A stretch of 64,000 bases of DNA, taken from positions 124,001 through 188,000 of the forward strand of contig QOQW01000002.1 of assembly GCA_003327425.1 (NCBI GenBank), read 5' to 3'. Source of the stretch: Candidatus Ozemibacter sibiricus. Lineage in GTDB: Bacteria > Muiribacteriota > Ozemobacteria > Ozemobacterales > Ozemobacteraceae. Numbering within the stretch: position 1 is the first letter of the stretch; each line of letters begins with the position of its first letter. The notes below the pieces were generated by a model. It searched no databases. It saw nothing but the letters and a program-made list of their open reading frames with translations, and had not been told where the DNA came from. Of the stretch, positions 1-7,997 are shown piece after piece. A program made the position numbers and the translations under genes.

Positions 1-741
1 GCCGCCCAGACCCGCCGCGCCGCCGAACTGCTGCCGGCCGAGTTCGCCCCGCGCCGCGAGGCGATCCTGCGCGGCATGACCGTCAACCAGGTCATGAACC
101 TCCTCGAGATCTTCTTCTACGAGAAGCTGCTGGCGGCCCGTCCCGACCTCGTGCAGATCGAAGGCGGCGAGCACCTCGAGCGCGCCCGCCAGGCGGGGCG
201 CGGCCTGATCGTCCTGGCCGCCCATTTCGGCAATTGGGAGTTGCAGGCCTACACCCTGGTCCGCCTCGGACTCCCCCTCCACGTCATCGCCCGCCCCCAG
301 GCCCTCGACCAGATGACCGCCTTCATGAACAGCTTCCGGGAACGGCGCGGCGTGCGCGTGCTGATGGCCAACAATCTGACCGAATCCCTGCGCTTGCTGG
401 GTCAGGGCGCGGCGATCGGCATCGTCTCCGATCTCGACGCCAAGGAACACGGCTTCCTGGTGCCGTTCTTCGGCCGGCCCGCCTCCTTCTACCCGACGCC
501 GGTCATCCTGTCGGTGCGGGGACGCGCGCCGCTGCTGCCGATGTTCATGGAGCGCCAGGCCGATGGCTCGCATCGGTTGTGCATCGAACCGCCCCTCGTC
601 TGGGAACGTGGCGAGTCGATGACCGCCCGCATCCGCCGGTATGTCGAACGGTATGAAGCGGCCTTCCGACGGCGACCCGATCTGTGGGTCTGGTTCCACG
701 AACGCTACGCGCATGCCCACCTGGCGCGAGTCGAACCATGA
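1..741 (+). CDS. LpxL/HtrB-type lipid A acyltransferase, 5'-truncated
   Basis: The reading frame is open from the first base, so the start lies outside the window and 246 residues are visible. The HFGNWE sequence (about residues 75-80) is the H(X4)E/D acyltransferase motif of the LpxL/LpxM/HtrB family, which adds a secondary acyl chain to lipid A at the inner membrane using acyl-ACP. Family members are near 300 residues, so about 50 residues including the N-terminal membrane anchor should be missing. The stop overlaps the start of the lptC-like gene (ATGA), which places it in an LPS biogenesis operon. Family assignment is firm; which acyl chain or position it modifies cannot be told. Confidence 0.85.
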   Translation, partial: AAQTRRAAELLPAEFAPRREAILRGMTVNQVMNLLEIFFYEKLLAARPDLVQIEGGEHLERARQAGRGLIVLAAHFGNWELQAYTLVRLGLPLHVIARPQALDQMTAFMNSFRERRGVRVLMANNLTESLRLLGQGAAIGIVSDLDAKEHGFLVPFFGRPASFYPTPVILSVRGRAPLLPMFMERQADGSHRLCIEPPLVWERGESMTARIRRYVERYEAAFRRRPDLWVWFHERYAHAHLARVEP

Positions 742-1694
742 ACATCTTCGCGAAGGGATGGTTCTGGTTCCTCGTCCTCCTCGTCTTCCTGGTCATCATC
801 CTCAAGGATGACTCTCTCGAGAAGGATCTGCGTTCGACCTATGCCAAGGCCCGCATGCGCCTGCGGCAGGTCCACTTCAGCGAGATCGACCAGGGCTTCG
901 AGCACGCCCGACTCTATGCGGTCGAGGTCGACATGGACGACTCCCAGACCAATATGAACGCCACCCAGGTCCAGACCCTGTTCTTCGACAAGCAGGTGGC
1001 CACCCGCACCGGACAGCTCGTGGCCTCGTGGGCCTTCAAGACCCCCTTCGAAGCCCGCTTCTGGGGCGATGTCCGGTTGCGGTCATCGGATGGTGAACGC
1101 ATGCGCACCGAGGAGCTCCGCTATTTCTTTTCCCGCAAAGAGTTGTATACTTCCATGCCCGTGACCATCTGGAAGGACAACATGATCATCACCGGCCGCG
1201 AGTTCCGCTTCAACACCCAGACCCGCGCCGGTTCCCTCGAGCGCGACGTGCTCATCCGCATCTGGCCGGCCGCCACGAGCACCGTGGCATCGCCCGCCCC
1301 CGCCATCGCGAGCGCGGCCGCGCCCGAGGACGCCGGCCACTTCGTGGAGATTCCTTCTTCCCAGTTCGAAGAGGAAACCACCCCACCGGCCACCGCTCGC
1401 CCCGACGATCGAGAACCGGCCTCCCCCCCCGCCGGCATTCCCAAGCCCACCGCCCGCCCGGTAACAGCTACCTCAGCCGCCACCCTCCCGCCCCGCCATG
1501 CCACGGCCCCCGCCGGCATCACCACTAGCACGGTCAGCCTGACCAGCCCGGCCTCGCCGGCGGCCGCCGCCACGCAGGCCGCATCGGCCAGCTCGCCTCG
1601 GCCGACCGTTCCCCGGGCCGCAATGGCGCCCGCTTCTCCTTCGACCTCGCTGACGCCCGTGCACCCTCGCCCCACCCGGAGGCCCCGCCGCTGA
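738..1694 (+). CDS. lptC: LptC-like LPS export periplasmic protein with Pro/Ala-rich tail
   Basis: 318 residues. One N-terminal membrane helix (about residues 7-25) is followed by a beta-rich LptC/OstA-type domain to about residue 176, then some 140 residues rich in Pro, Ala, Ser and Thr. LptC anchors the periplasmic bridge that passes LPS from the LptBFG transporter to LptA. An upstream in-frame ATG at 684 is inside the previous gene; the ATG at 738 overlaps that gene's stop (ATGA) and begins directly before the anchor helix, so it was chosen. The next gene starts at TGATG. The long low-complexity tail is not part of the usual ~190-residue LptC. Identity rests on anchor, domain pattern and lptA/lptB neighbours. 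Confidence 0.8.
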   Translation: MNIFAKGWFWFLVLLVFLVIILKDDSLEKDLRSTYAKARMRLRQVHFSEIDQGFEHARLYAVEVDMDDSQTNMNATQVQTLFFDKQVATRTGQLVASWAFKTPFEARFWGDVRLRSSDGERMRTEELRYFFSRKELYTSMPVTIWKDNMIITGREFRFNTQTRAGSLERDVLIRIWPAATSTVASPAPAIASAAAPEDAGHFVEIPSSQFEEETTPPATARPDDREPASPPAGIPKPTARPVTATSAATLPPRHATAPAGITTSTVSLTSPASPAAAATQAASASSPRPTVPRAAMAPASPSTSLTPVHPRPTRRPRR

Positions 1695-2830
1695 TGCATC
1701 GACATCCCGTCACCCACACCTGGCTTCTACTGCTGCTCTGCATCTTCGTCGTCGGAGTCGCCCTTCCCCTCGCCTGGGCGCTCACGTCGATCACCGCCGG
1801 CGACATGGTGATCACCAGCCGCTTGATGACCTTCGAGAACAACATCTACGTGGCCCGCGGCGGGCTCAAAGCCACGCAGAAAGACACGGTCCTCACCGCC
1901 GAACGGGGCATCTACGATCGCAACCTCGAGCTGGTCAAAGCCATCGACAACGTCGAGGTCACGCAACCCGGCTCGGTTCTGACCTCCGACTATCTCGAGG
2001 CCTACGTCAAGGAGGACCGCATCCTGGCCAAGGGCAATCCCCGTCTGGTCCGCATCGTCGAGCGCGAGAGCCGCGACGAGAACGGAGTGCTGACCAAGCG
2101 CAAGACCCGGGTCATCCTGACCTGCGACGAGGTCGAAGGCTTCAACAAGGAGAACCGCTTCCTGGCCAAAGGCAACGTCCATGTCATCGAGGTGCCCTAC
2201 CGCGAGGCCGAGACCGAGGAAGAGGCGAAAGCCAACGAGAAGGAGCCACTGTCCGATCTCGTCTGCGAGACCCTCGAGCTCTTCTCGCTGGAAGACAAGG
2301 CGATCGCCCGCAACAACGTGGTCATCGTCACCAAGACCCTGCGGGCCACCGGCGACAAAGCCATCTACCTCGATCGCGAGAATCGATTGATCATCGTCGG
2401 CCACGCCCACGCCTATCAGACCTCGCGGGAGAGCCCGGGCGCCGAAGAGCAGGTCTCGGAACTCTACGCCAACAAGATCATCTACTACCCGAACGAAGAC
2501 CGGACCATCGCCGTCGGCGACGTCCGCGCCACCGTCTACCCCAAAGGTGCCAAAGGCCCCGGCGACAGCAAAGACCAGAAAGAGCGCAAGAAAAAGAAGA
2601 AGAAGGAAGCCGGCGACGGCGAGGAAGGAAAGGCCGAAGAGCCGGCCGCCGGGAAGCCGGCCGACCAGACGGCGCGCCCTGACCAGGCGACACCCCGCCG
2701 TCGCGGTACCCCGCCACCCCTGGCCGAACGCCGATCCACGCCCCCGGAGGGGCTTCCCCCCGGCGACTATACGCCGATCGGGGATGACGCCGGCGAGCCC
2801 GGCACGATCGACGCGACCGCTGACGAGTGA
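1694..2830 (+). CDS. lptA: LptA/OstA-like LPS transport protein
   Basis: 378 residues. A signal or anchor segment (about 8-30) precedes an OstA-type beta-jellyroll region with repeated strands such as ARGGLKATQKDTVLTAERG and LAKGN. LptA proteins polymerise head to tail in the periplasm to form the LPS bridge between LptC and LptD. From about residue 285 the chain turns into a Lys-rich run and then a Pro-rich tail, which is extra to the ~180-residue Proteobacterial protein; the OstA part is also longer and may hold two jellyroll units. The start overlaps the lptC stop (TGATG) and lptB follows after 9 bases. The operon context makes the role secure, though exact partners are inferred. Confidence 0.8.
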   Translation: MHRHPVTHTWLLLLLCIFVVGVALPLAWALTSITAGDMVITSRLMTFENNIYVARGGLKATQKDTVLTAERGIYDRNLELVKAIDNVEVTQPGSVLTSDYLEAYVKEDRILAKGNPRLVRIVERESRDENGVLTKRKTRVILTCDEVEGFNKENRFLAKGNVHVIEVPYREAETEEEAKANEKEPLSDLVCETLELFSLEDKAIARNNVVIVTKTLRATGDKAIYLDRENRLIIVGHAHAYQTSRESPGAEEQVSELYANKIIYYPNEDRTIAVGDVRATVYPKGAKGPGDSKDQKERKKKKKKEAGDGEEGKAEEPAAGKPADQTARPDQATPRRRGTPPPLAERRSTPPEGLPPGDYTPIGDDAGEPGTIDATADE

Positions 2831-2839
2831 GATGTTCCG

Positions 2840-3742
2840 ATGAAAACCGACGGTCTGCCTTCCTCCCACCCGCCAGCCGGCCAGGGCCCCACCTCGATCA
2901 CCTCGCCCGATCACCCGGCGCCGCCCCTGGCCGCGCCCGGAGCCGCTCCCACCCCGACGCCCTCCGGCCCCACCCCGTCGCCCGCTCCTGGGGCCCGCGA
3001 CGAGATCAGGGTCGAAGGCGTGTCGAAGACCTATGCTTCCCGCAAAGTCGTCGACAATGTCTCCCTCGAGATCCGCAAAGGCGAGATCGTCGGTCTGCTC
3101 GGACCCAATGGCGCCGGCAAGACCACCACCTTCTACATGGTCGTCGGCCTCATCAAACCCGACTCCGGAACCATCTGGTACAACAACCGCGACATTGCGC
3201 AACGCTCGATGTACCAGCGGGCCCGCATGGGCATCGGCTACCTGCCGCAGGAGGCCTCGGTCTTCCGCAAACTGACCGTCCAGCAGAACATCGAGCTGAT
3301 CCTGGAGAACCTGCCGATCTCCCCTCAAGAGCAGAAGGAACGCCTCGAACGCCTGCTCGAAGATCTCGACATCGCCCGCATCCGCCATAGCATGGGCTAC
3401 AGCCTCTCCGGCGGCGAGCGGCGCCGCGTCGAGATCGCTCGGGCCCTGGCCGCCGAACCCAGCTTCATCCTGCTCGACGAGCCGTTCGCCGGGGTCGATC
3501 CCATTGCCGTGCAGGATATTCAATCGATCATTCTGCAATTACAGAAGAAGGGCCTGGGCCTGCTGATCACCGACCACAACGTGCGAGAGACCCTCGCCAT
3601 CGTCGACCGCGCCTACATCATGAACCTGGGCCGGATTCTGGTGGCCGGCACCGCCGAGTTCGTGGCCCACGACGAGACGGCCCGCAAATTCTACCTGGGC
3701 GACCGCTTCCGCCTCGATCAGATCGAGAAGGATGTGCTGTGA
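2840..3742 (+). CDS. lptB: LptB, ATPase of the LPS export ABC transporter
   Basis: 300 residues. After a Pro/Ala/Thr-rich N-terminal extension of about 53 residues comes a complete ABC ATPase: Walker A GPNGAGKT (88-95), signature LSGGE (189-193), a Walker B ending LLDEP and a downstream switch His in ITDHN. LptB powers extraction of LPS from the inner membrane with LptF and LptG, which are not in the window. Normal LptB is about 240 residues; the excess is the N-terminal extension, absent from the usual enzyme. The ATG at 2840 lies 9 bases after lptA. The next gene's GTG overlaps the stop. Identity is strong from sequence and neighbours. Confidence 0.9.
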   Translation: MKTDGLPSSHPPAGQGPTSITSPDHPAPPLAAPGAAPTPTPSGPTPSPAPGARDEIRVEGVSKTYASRKVVDNVSLEIRKGEIVGLLGPNGAGKTTTFYMVVGLIKPDSGTIWYNNRDIAQRSMYQRARMGIGYLPQEASVFRKLTVQQNIELILENLPISPQEQKERLERLLEDLDIARIRHSMGYSLSGGERRRVEIARALAAEPSFILLDEPFAGVDPIAVQDIQSIILQLQKKGLGLLITDHNVRETLAIVDRAYIMNLGRILVAGTAEFVAHDETARKFYLGDRFRLDQIEKDVL

Positions 3743-4683
3743 TCCCGATTGTCGTCCTGCTCCTGGTCAGCGCGATCATCGCCTACCTCGGCGACGCCCT
3801 CGGCACCTGGGTAGGGAAGCGCCGTCTCACCCTGTTCAACCTCCGGCCCCGACTGACCGCGCTGCTGGTCGCCATCTCCACCGGCATGCTGATCACCCTG
3901 CTGACGCTGGGCGTCTCGGCCTGGCTGTCCGAGCATGTCCGCATCGCCCTGTTCTCGGTCGAACAGCTCGCCCGCGAACGTCGCACGCTCGAACAGGAGC
4001 GCGACCGGCTGCGCGCCGACATCGACAGCCTGCGCGATCAGGTGCGGGTCAAGCAGGAAGAGCTGGTCGTCTTCCGCAAGGACGAACCGCTGGCCGCCAC
4101 CGTCATCCCCGCCGGGCAACCGGTCGAGGTGACGCTGCTCGACCTGCAGCGATTCATCGAAGGCCTGGCCGCCCGCGCCCGCGCCCGCGGCCTGGTGGTC
4201 AAGGCAGACGCCGAATTCCTGCGCGACAATCGCCCGATGCTGGCCAGCATGGCGGCGATGATCGCCAGCAGTTCGGAAGACATGGTGGTCGGCGCGGTGG
4301 CGGCCCGCAACATCAGCATCGGCGAGGCGCTGGGCGACGTGCGGTTCCTCGTGCGGCCCAACGACCTCATCTTCAAGGCCGGGCAGGAGATCGCCAGCAT
4401 CGAGATCGACGGCGCCCTCGACCGGCCGCAGATCGCCCGGATCCTGCGCGACTTCATGGAAGAGATCAACCACGAGGTAGTACGCCTTGGCATGATCGGC
4501 AATCCGTTGACCGGACGCTTCGGCGATCTGTCGTCCGAATCGATGCTGTCGTTCTACGACATGGTCAATCAGATCCGCTCCCTCGGTCGTAAGCTGGTTC
4601 TGATCGCCATCGTCAAAGAAGACACCTACGCGGTCGGCCCGCTCAACGTCTCCTTCCGCCTGGAGGAGGAATCAGGGAGCTGA
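3739..4683 (+). CDS. DUF3084 membrane protein with coiled coil
   Basis: 314 residues starting at a GTG that overlaps the lptB stop (GTGA). Two N-terminal membrane helices (about 2-20 and 40-65) flank a short basic loop, followed by a charged coiled coil (about 75-115) and a soluble alpha/beta region. The pattern, including [17 protein letters not shown] between the helices, fits the DUF3084 family known from cyanobacteria and some other diderms. Its function is unknown. Coupling to lptB suggests an inner-membrane role linked to the envelope or LPS transport, but that is inference from position only. It is the last gene of the operon; no clear forward terminator follows. Confidence 0.75.
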   Translation: MIPIVVLLLVSAIIAYLGDALGTWVGKRRLTLFNLRPRLTALLVAISTGMLITLLTLGVSAWLSEHVRIALFSVEQLARERRTLEQERDRLRADIDSLRDQVRVKQEELVVFRKDEPLAATVIPAGQPVEVTLLDLQRFIEGLAARARARGLVVKADAEFLRDNRPMLASMAAMIASSSEDMVVGAVAARNISIGEALGDVRFLVRPNDLIFKAGQEIASIEIDGALDRPQIARILRDFMEEINHEVVRLGMIGNPLTGRFGDLSSESMLSFYDMVNQIRSLGRKLVLIAIVKEDTYAVGPLNVSFRLEEESGS

Positions 4684-5049
4684 GCCGCCGGAATCGTTCG
4701 TTGCCGGCACGCTGGCCAGGCCTGCCAGCTCGGTTCGCCAACCTGGGTTGGTCGCCATCGCAGCCCTGCAGGCGTGCCACCCCAGGCGTCCGACGCTGCT
4801 CGGTTCTGGCGCATCAGCCGCGGCCTTCCCCAAGTGGTCAGGAGCGGGTTAGGCGACAAGCCTCGTCAGGTACCAGGGGGTGGATTCGTCGAGCGATGCT
4901 GGTCGTGAAACGCCCCCTCCTCTCGCGAGCGAGACTCGATGGCCCCGAATGCAGCTTTGATAGCCAGCGAAAAGGCGGCAGGGGCCGCCTCTCGCCAGCC
5001 TCGGCGTCATTCGCGATGGTGAACGGGTGGAGAGAAGAGTGGCCGCGGC
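4684..5049. other. Intergenic stretch between convergent LPS operon and aldo/keto reductase
   Basis: This stretch of 366 bases separates two convergent transcription units. No reading frame with a ribosome-binding site and recognisable protein features was seen. The only clear element is the reverse-strand terminator at 4970-4990. Short inverted repeats near 4709-4750 lack a T-tract, so the forward operon's end remains undefined. Confidence 0.5.
4970..4990 (-). terminator. Rho-independent terminator of the aldo/keto reductase gene
   Basis: On the reverse strand a 7-bp stem AGGCGGC / GCCGCCT with a CCCT loop runs directly into TTTT. It lies about 60 bases past the end of the aldo/keto reductase gene. 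Confidence 0.65.
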
Positions 5050-6021
5050 TCAGATCACGCGAATGGCGAAGACCGGACAATCGGCGGAGCAATAGCCGCA
5101 CAGGACGCACCGCTCGTAGAGGATGCCGATGCGGCCCGCCTCCTCCGCCTCGCCGGGTTGGCGACTGAGCGCCTGCTGGGGACACCGCTCGACGCATCGC
5201 CCGCACCGCTGGCACAGCATCTCATTGATGAACAGCCGGCGGGACTGCTGGGCCACGCGACTCGCCAGCTCGGGCGAGACGGGCTGCCCGCGAGCGACGG
5301 CCAGGTTCAAGGTCACCTCCTCGACCGACGCCATCCCGACCGCCGCCGCGTCGATCTCGGGTTGCTGCAGCACCCAGGCCAGCGCCTGGACCGCCTGGTG
5401 TCGCAGGTGCCCCCCGCCCAGGGGCTTCATGGCGTAGATGCCCTGTCCGGCCGCCCGGGCCCGCTGCAGGATCTGCCGCATCCCATCGAGCGACCCATCG
5501 AGCAGCCCGACCCCCTGCCGATTGAACATGGGGTGGAGAACGTCGATCCGCGGGTCGCCCGCCAGCACCCGCAGGGCGCCGAGCCAATGCGAGGAAGCCC
5601 CCACGGCCCGGATCAACCCCCGGCGGCGCGCCTCGAGCAGAGCCTCCACCGCCCCTTCTCGCGCCCGGAGATCATCGGGATCTTTGACGGCATGCAGACA
5701 GAAGACGTCGATGACCTCGACGTTCAAAGCCATCAGCGCTTCTTCGACCGCCCGCGTCATGCCGGCCGCGTCTTTGGCCGCCGATTTGGAGGCCAGGGTG
5801 GGGCGCGGCCCCCGCCATTCCGCCAGGGCGCGCGCCACTTGAGGATACGAACGGTATCCCTGAGCCGTGTCGACGAAGCCGATACCGCCTTCCAGGGCAG
5901 CGAGGATGACCCGGGCGCCCTCGTCCACGGGCAGGTTCCGCTGCATGGGGCTCATGGTCAGGGTGCCCAGACCGAGGGCGGTGACGGGCAGGCCGGTGCG
6001 GCCCAGCGTGCGACGTTCCAT
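5050..6021 (-). CDS. Aldo/keto reductase with C-terminal 2[4Fe-4S] ferredoxin domain
   Basis: 323 residues. The N-terminal ~250 residues form an aldo/keto reductase barrel with the expected catalytic elements: Asp and Tyr in FVDTAQGY, Lys in ASKS and His in FCLHA. The last ~60 residues hold two ferredoxin clusters, CQRCGRCVERCP and CVLCGYCSADCP, each binding one [4Fe-4S] centre. Such fused enzymes are common in anaerobes and may link NAD(P)H-dependent carbonyl reduction to ferredoxin; the substrate is unknown. The ATG has GGAGG 8 bases upstream. It is a single-gene unit, divergent from the metallo-hydrolase operon, with its own promoter and terminator. Confidence 0.85.
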   Translation of the reverse strand: MERRTLGRTGLPVTALGLGTLTMSPMQRNLPVDEGARVILAALEGGIGFVDTAQGYRSYPQVARALAEWRGPRPTLASKSAAKDAAGMTRAVEEALMALNVEVIDVFCLHAVKDPDDLRAREGAVEALLEARRRGLIRAVGASSHWLGALRVLAGDPRIDVLHPMFNRQGVGLLDGSLDGMRQILQRARAAGQGIYAMKPLGGGHLRHQAVQALAWVLQQPEIDAAAVGMASVEEVTLNLAVARGQPVSPELASRVAQQSRRLFINEMLCQRCGRCVERCPQQALSRQPGEAEEAGRIGILYERCVLCGYCSADCPVFAIRVI

Positions 6022-6039
6022 GGTGATCCCTCCGGCGGC

Positions 6040-6048
6040 ATTCTAGCA
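6040..6048 (-). promoter_or_regulatory. Extended -10 promoter for the aldo/keto reductase
   Basis: On the reverse strand TGcTAGAAT occurs about 20 bases before the start codon, with a second TAGAAT immediately upstream at 6053-6048. The -35 is poor, so the extended -10 carries the call. Confidence 0.4.
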
Positions 6049-6217
6049 TTCTATGCCCGGCAGCGCGAATGGCTTCACCTCTTGGCCTCACCCGGGCCCA
6101 GGAAAAGCACCCGGAGCGGCTGGTCCCTCCCATCAGATTGTGAGGCAGGCGAGCCGACGAGGACCCTTCGCCGGAGATAGATCGTCCACCAATCTGGCCT
6201 CCGCTCGCGATTTGTGG

Positions 6218-6223
6218 CATAAT
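6218..6223 (+). promoter_or_regulatory. Possible -10 element upstream of the metallo-hydrolase operon
   Basis: CATAAT, 38 bases before the ATG at 6262. No convincing -35 at the right distance; the call rests on similarity to other -10 elements in the window and on position. Confidence 0.35.
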
Positions 6224-6261
6224 CGGCACGGTGACGGGGCTGCCCCGCGCCCTGGAGTTGC

Positions 6262-7134
6262 ATGCATCCATCCCCGCTTCCCCACGTCCGGGTCGGTCGC
6301 TACGACGTCTACCTCCTGCCGGAAGGCCCCTTCCGCATGGATGGCGGCGCCGTGTTCGGCTTCATTCCCCGGCCCCAGTGGGAACAGAAACTGCCTCCCG
6401 ATGCCCAGAATCGGGTGGCGCTCGGCGTGAATCAACTGCTGATCAAAGGAGCCGACACGGTGGTGCTCTGCGATACCGGCCTCGGCACCAAGCTCACCCC
6501 GCGACAACGCGAGGTCTACGGCCTGGCCGCCCCCGCACCCTGGGCGGAGCGGCTGGCCCCCCTCGGGCTCGCGCCGACCGACATCACCCATGTCGTGTTC
6601 ACCCATCTGCATTTCGATCACGCGGGGGGCGCGACCATCCTGACCGACGACGGACGCGAAATCCGGCCGGCCTTTCCCCAAGCTGACCACTTTGTGCAAG
6701 CCGGGGAATGGGAAGATGCCTGCCTTCCCCCGGAAGGCGAAACCTTCGCCTACCAGTTCCAGCACTTCCTGCCACTGTATGAGACCGGTCGATTGCACCG
6801 CCTGCGCGGCAACCGCCACCTCCTGCCAGGGATCCAGCTGCACATCACGGGCGGCCACACCCGCTATCATCAGGAGATCAGGGTCAGCGACGAGGGCCGA
6901 ACGGTGATCTTCCCCGGCGATGTCTGCCCGACCCCGTTCCACCTCGAGCTGACGTGGCGCACGTCCTATGACCGGTTTCCCCTCGAGACGATCGCGGCGC
7001 GGCGGCGGCTCCTGGCCAAGGGCTTCCAACCCGAGGTGCTGATCGCCTTCAGCCACGATCCCCAGCCCACCTTCCGCCGCCTGACCGGATCGCCCGACCA
7101 CCCCGAGGCGGTAGCCTGGCATGCCCCTGCGTAG
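6262..7134 (+). CDS. MBL-fold metallo-hydrolase
   Basis: 290 residues. The metal-binding motif HLHFDH (residues 115-120, H115, H117, D119, H120) is followed by a second-half His in GGHTRYHQ, an Asp in FPGDVCPT and a terminal His in FSHDP, together the full ligand set of a dinuclear metallo-beta-lactamase fold. The family hydrolyses esters, lactones, thioesters or phosphodiesters; the layout resembles AHL-lactonase-like members but the substrate cannot be read from sequence. The start has GGAG 8 bases upstream. The last 14 bases overlap the lipid kinase gene, so the two are co-translated. Confidence 0.8.
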   Translation: MHPSPLPHVRVGRYDVYLLPEGPFRMDGGAVFGFIPRPQWEQKLPPDAQNRVALGVNQLLIKGADTVVLCDTGLGTKLTPRQREVYGLAAPAPWAERLAPLGLAPTDITHVVFTHLHFDHAGGATILTDDGREIRPAFPQADHFVQAGEWEDACLPPEGETFAYQFQHFLPLYETGRLHRLRGNRHLLPGIQLHITGGHTRYHQEIRVSDEGRTVIFPGDVCPTPFHLELTWRTSYDRFPLETIAARRRLLAKGFQPEVLIAFSHDPQPTFRRLTGSPDHPEAVAWHAPA

Positions 7135-7993
7135 GATCGCCCTGGTGGTCAACCCCCATTCGCGGGGAGTCAGGCGCGCGGCCATCGAAGCCACGGCCGC
7201 CTTCCTGGCCCAGCACATCGACACCTCGCTCGTCTGGACGACCGGTCCCGGCGATGCGACCATCCAGGCCGCCCGGCTCGGCGCCGATCCCGACACCCTG
7301 GTCACCGCCTGCGGCGGCGATGGTACTGTCTTCGAGGTGCTCAACGGCCTGCCCCCGCAAGGGGTGCTGGGCCTGCTGCCGGCGGGGACCGCCAACGTCA
7401 TCGCCCGCGAGCTGGGCATTCCGCTGGCGTGGCGCGAGGCGGCCAAAGCGCTGTTGACCGGGGCGGTCCGCACCTTCGATACGGGGCGCTGGAACGATCG
7501 ACGGTTCTTCATGGTGGCGGGATGCGAGTTCGATGCCCATGTCGCAGCCGCCGTGCCGCGCCTGCCCAAGCGCTGGCTCGGCCAGTATGCCTACCACCTC
7601 GAAACCCTGCGCCGGTACCCGACCTATGCGCCGCCGCGGCTTCGCGTCGAGATCGACGGCCAGACGACCGTCGAGGGCGCCTTCGTTTTGTTCGCCAACC
7701 TCCGACGGTATGGCGGCGGGCTGTTCTTCGCGCAGGGAGCACGGCCTGACGATGGCCGGCTCGATCTGGTGGCCCTCCGGCGACTGTCGCTGCCGTTCCT
7801 CGTGAAGGGCCTGTGGGGTGCCTGGACCCGTCGCGGGGTGGGCTCCGACATCGCCCACCGTTGCCAGGGCCGCTCCTTCCTCTTGCGCTCCTCCCGGCCC
7901 GTCCGCGTCCAGCTCGACGGCGAGGTGCTGGAGCCGGTGACCGAGGCGCGCATCACGGTCGAACCGGCCAGCCTGCGCCTGGTGGCACCGTGA
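7121..7993 (+). CDS. Diacylglycerol/lipid kinase family protein (YegS/DgkB-like)
   Basis: 290 residues. The N-terminal VNPHSRG and the nucleotide-binding GGDGT (about 65-69) followed by LPAGTANVIARELG are the hallmarks of the DAGK catalytic domain; the C-terminal half forms the beta-sandwich of YegS/DgkB enzymes. These soluble or peripheral kinases phosphorylate diacylglycerol or related lipids with ATP. In an LPS-bearing organism it could recycle diacylglycerol or modify another lipid. The ATG overlaps the preceding gene by 14 bases; the DUF2953 gene starts 4 bases after the stop. Confidence 0.85.
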   Translation: MPLRRIALVVNPHSRGVRRAAIEATAAFLAQHIDTSLVWTTGPGDATIQAARLGADPDTLVTACGGDGTVFEVLNGLPPQGVLGLLPAGTANVIARELGIPLAWREAAKALLTGAVRTFDTGRWNDRRFFMVAGCEFDAHVAAAVPRLPKRWLGQYAYHLETLRRYPTYAPPRLRVEIDGQTTVEGAFVLFANLRRYGGGLFFAQGARPDDGRLDLVALRRLSLPFLVKGLWGAWTRRGVGSDIAHRCQGRSFLLRSSRPVRVQLDGEVLEPVTEARITVEPASLRLVAP

Positions 7994-7997
7994 TCGT

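Noticed and set aside
1727-3538. Open reading frame of 603 codons antisense to lptA and lptB
   Set aside because: Arises from G+C-rich third positions of the real genes; composition is Gly/Asp/Val-rich without domains, and no ribosome-binding site fits.
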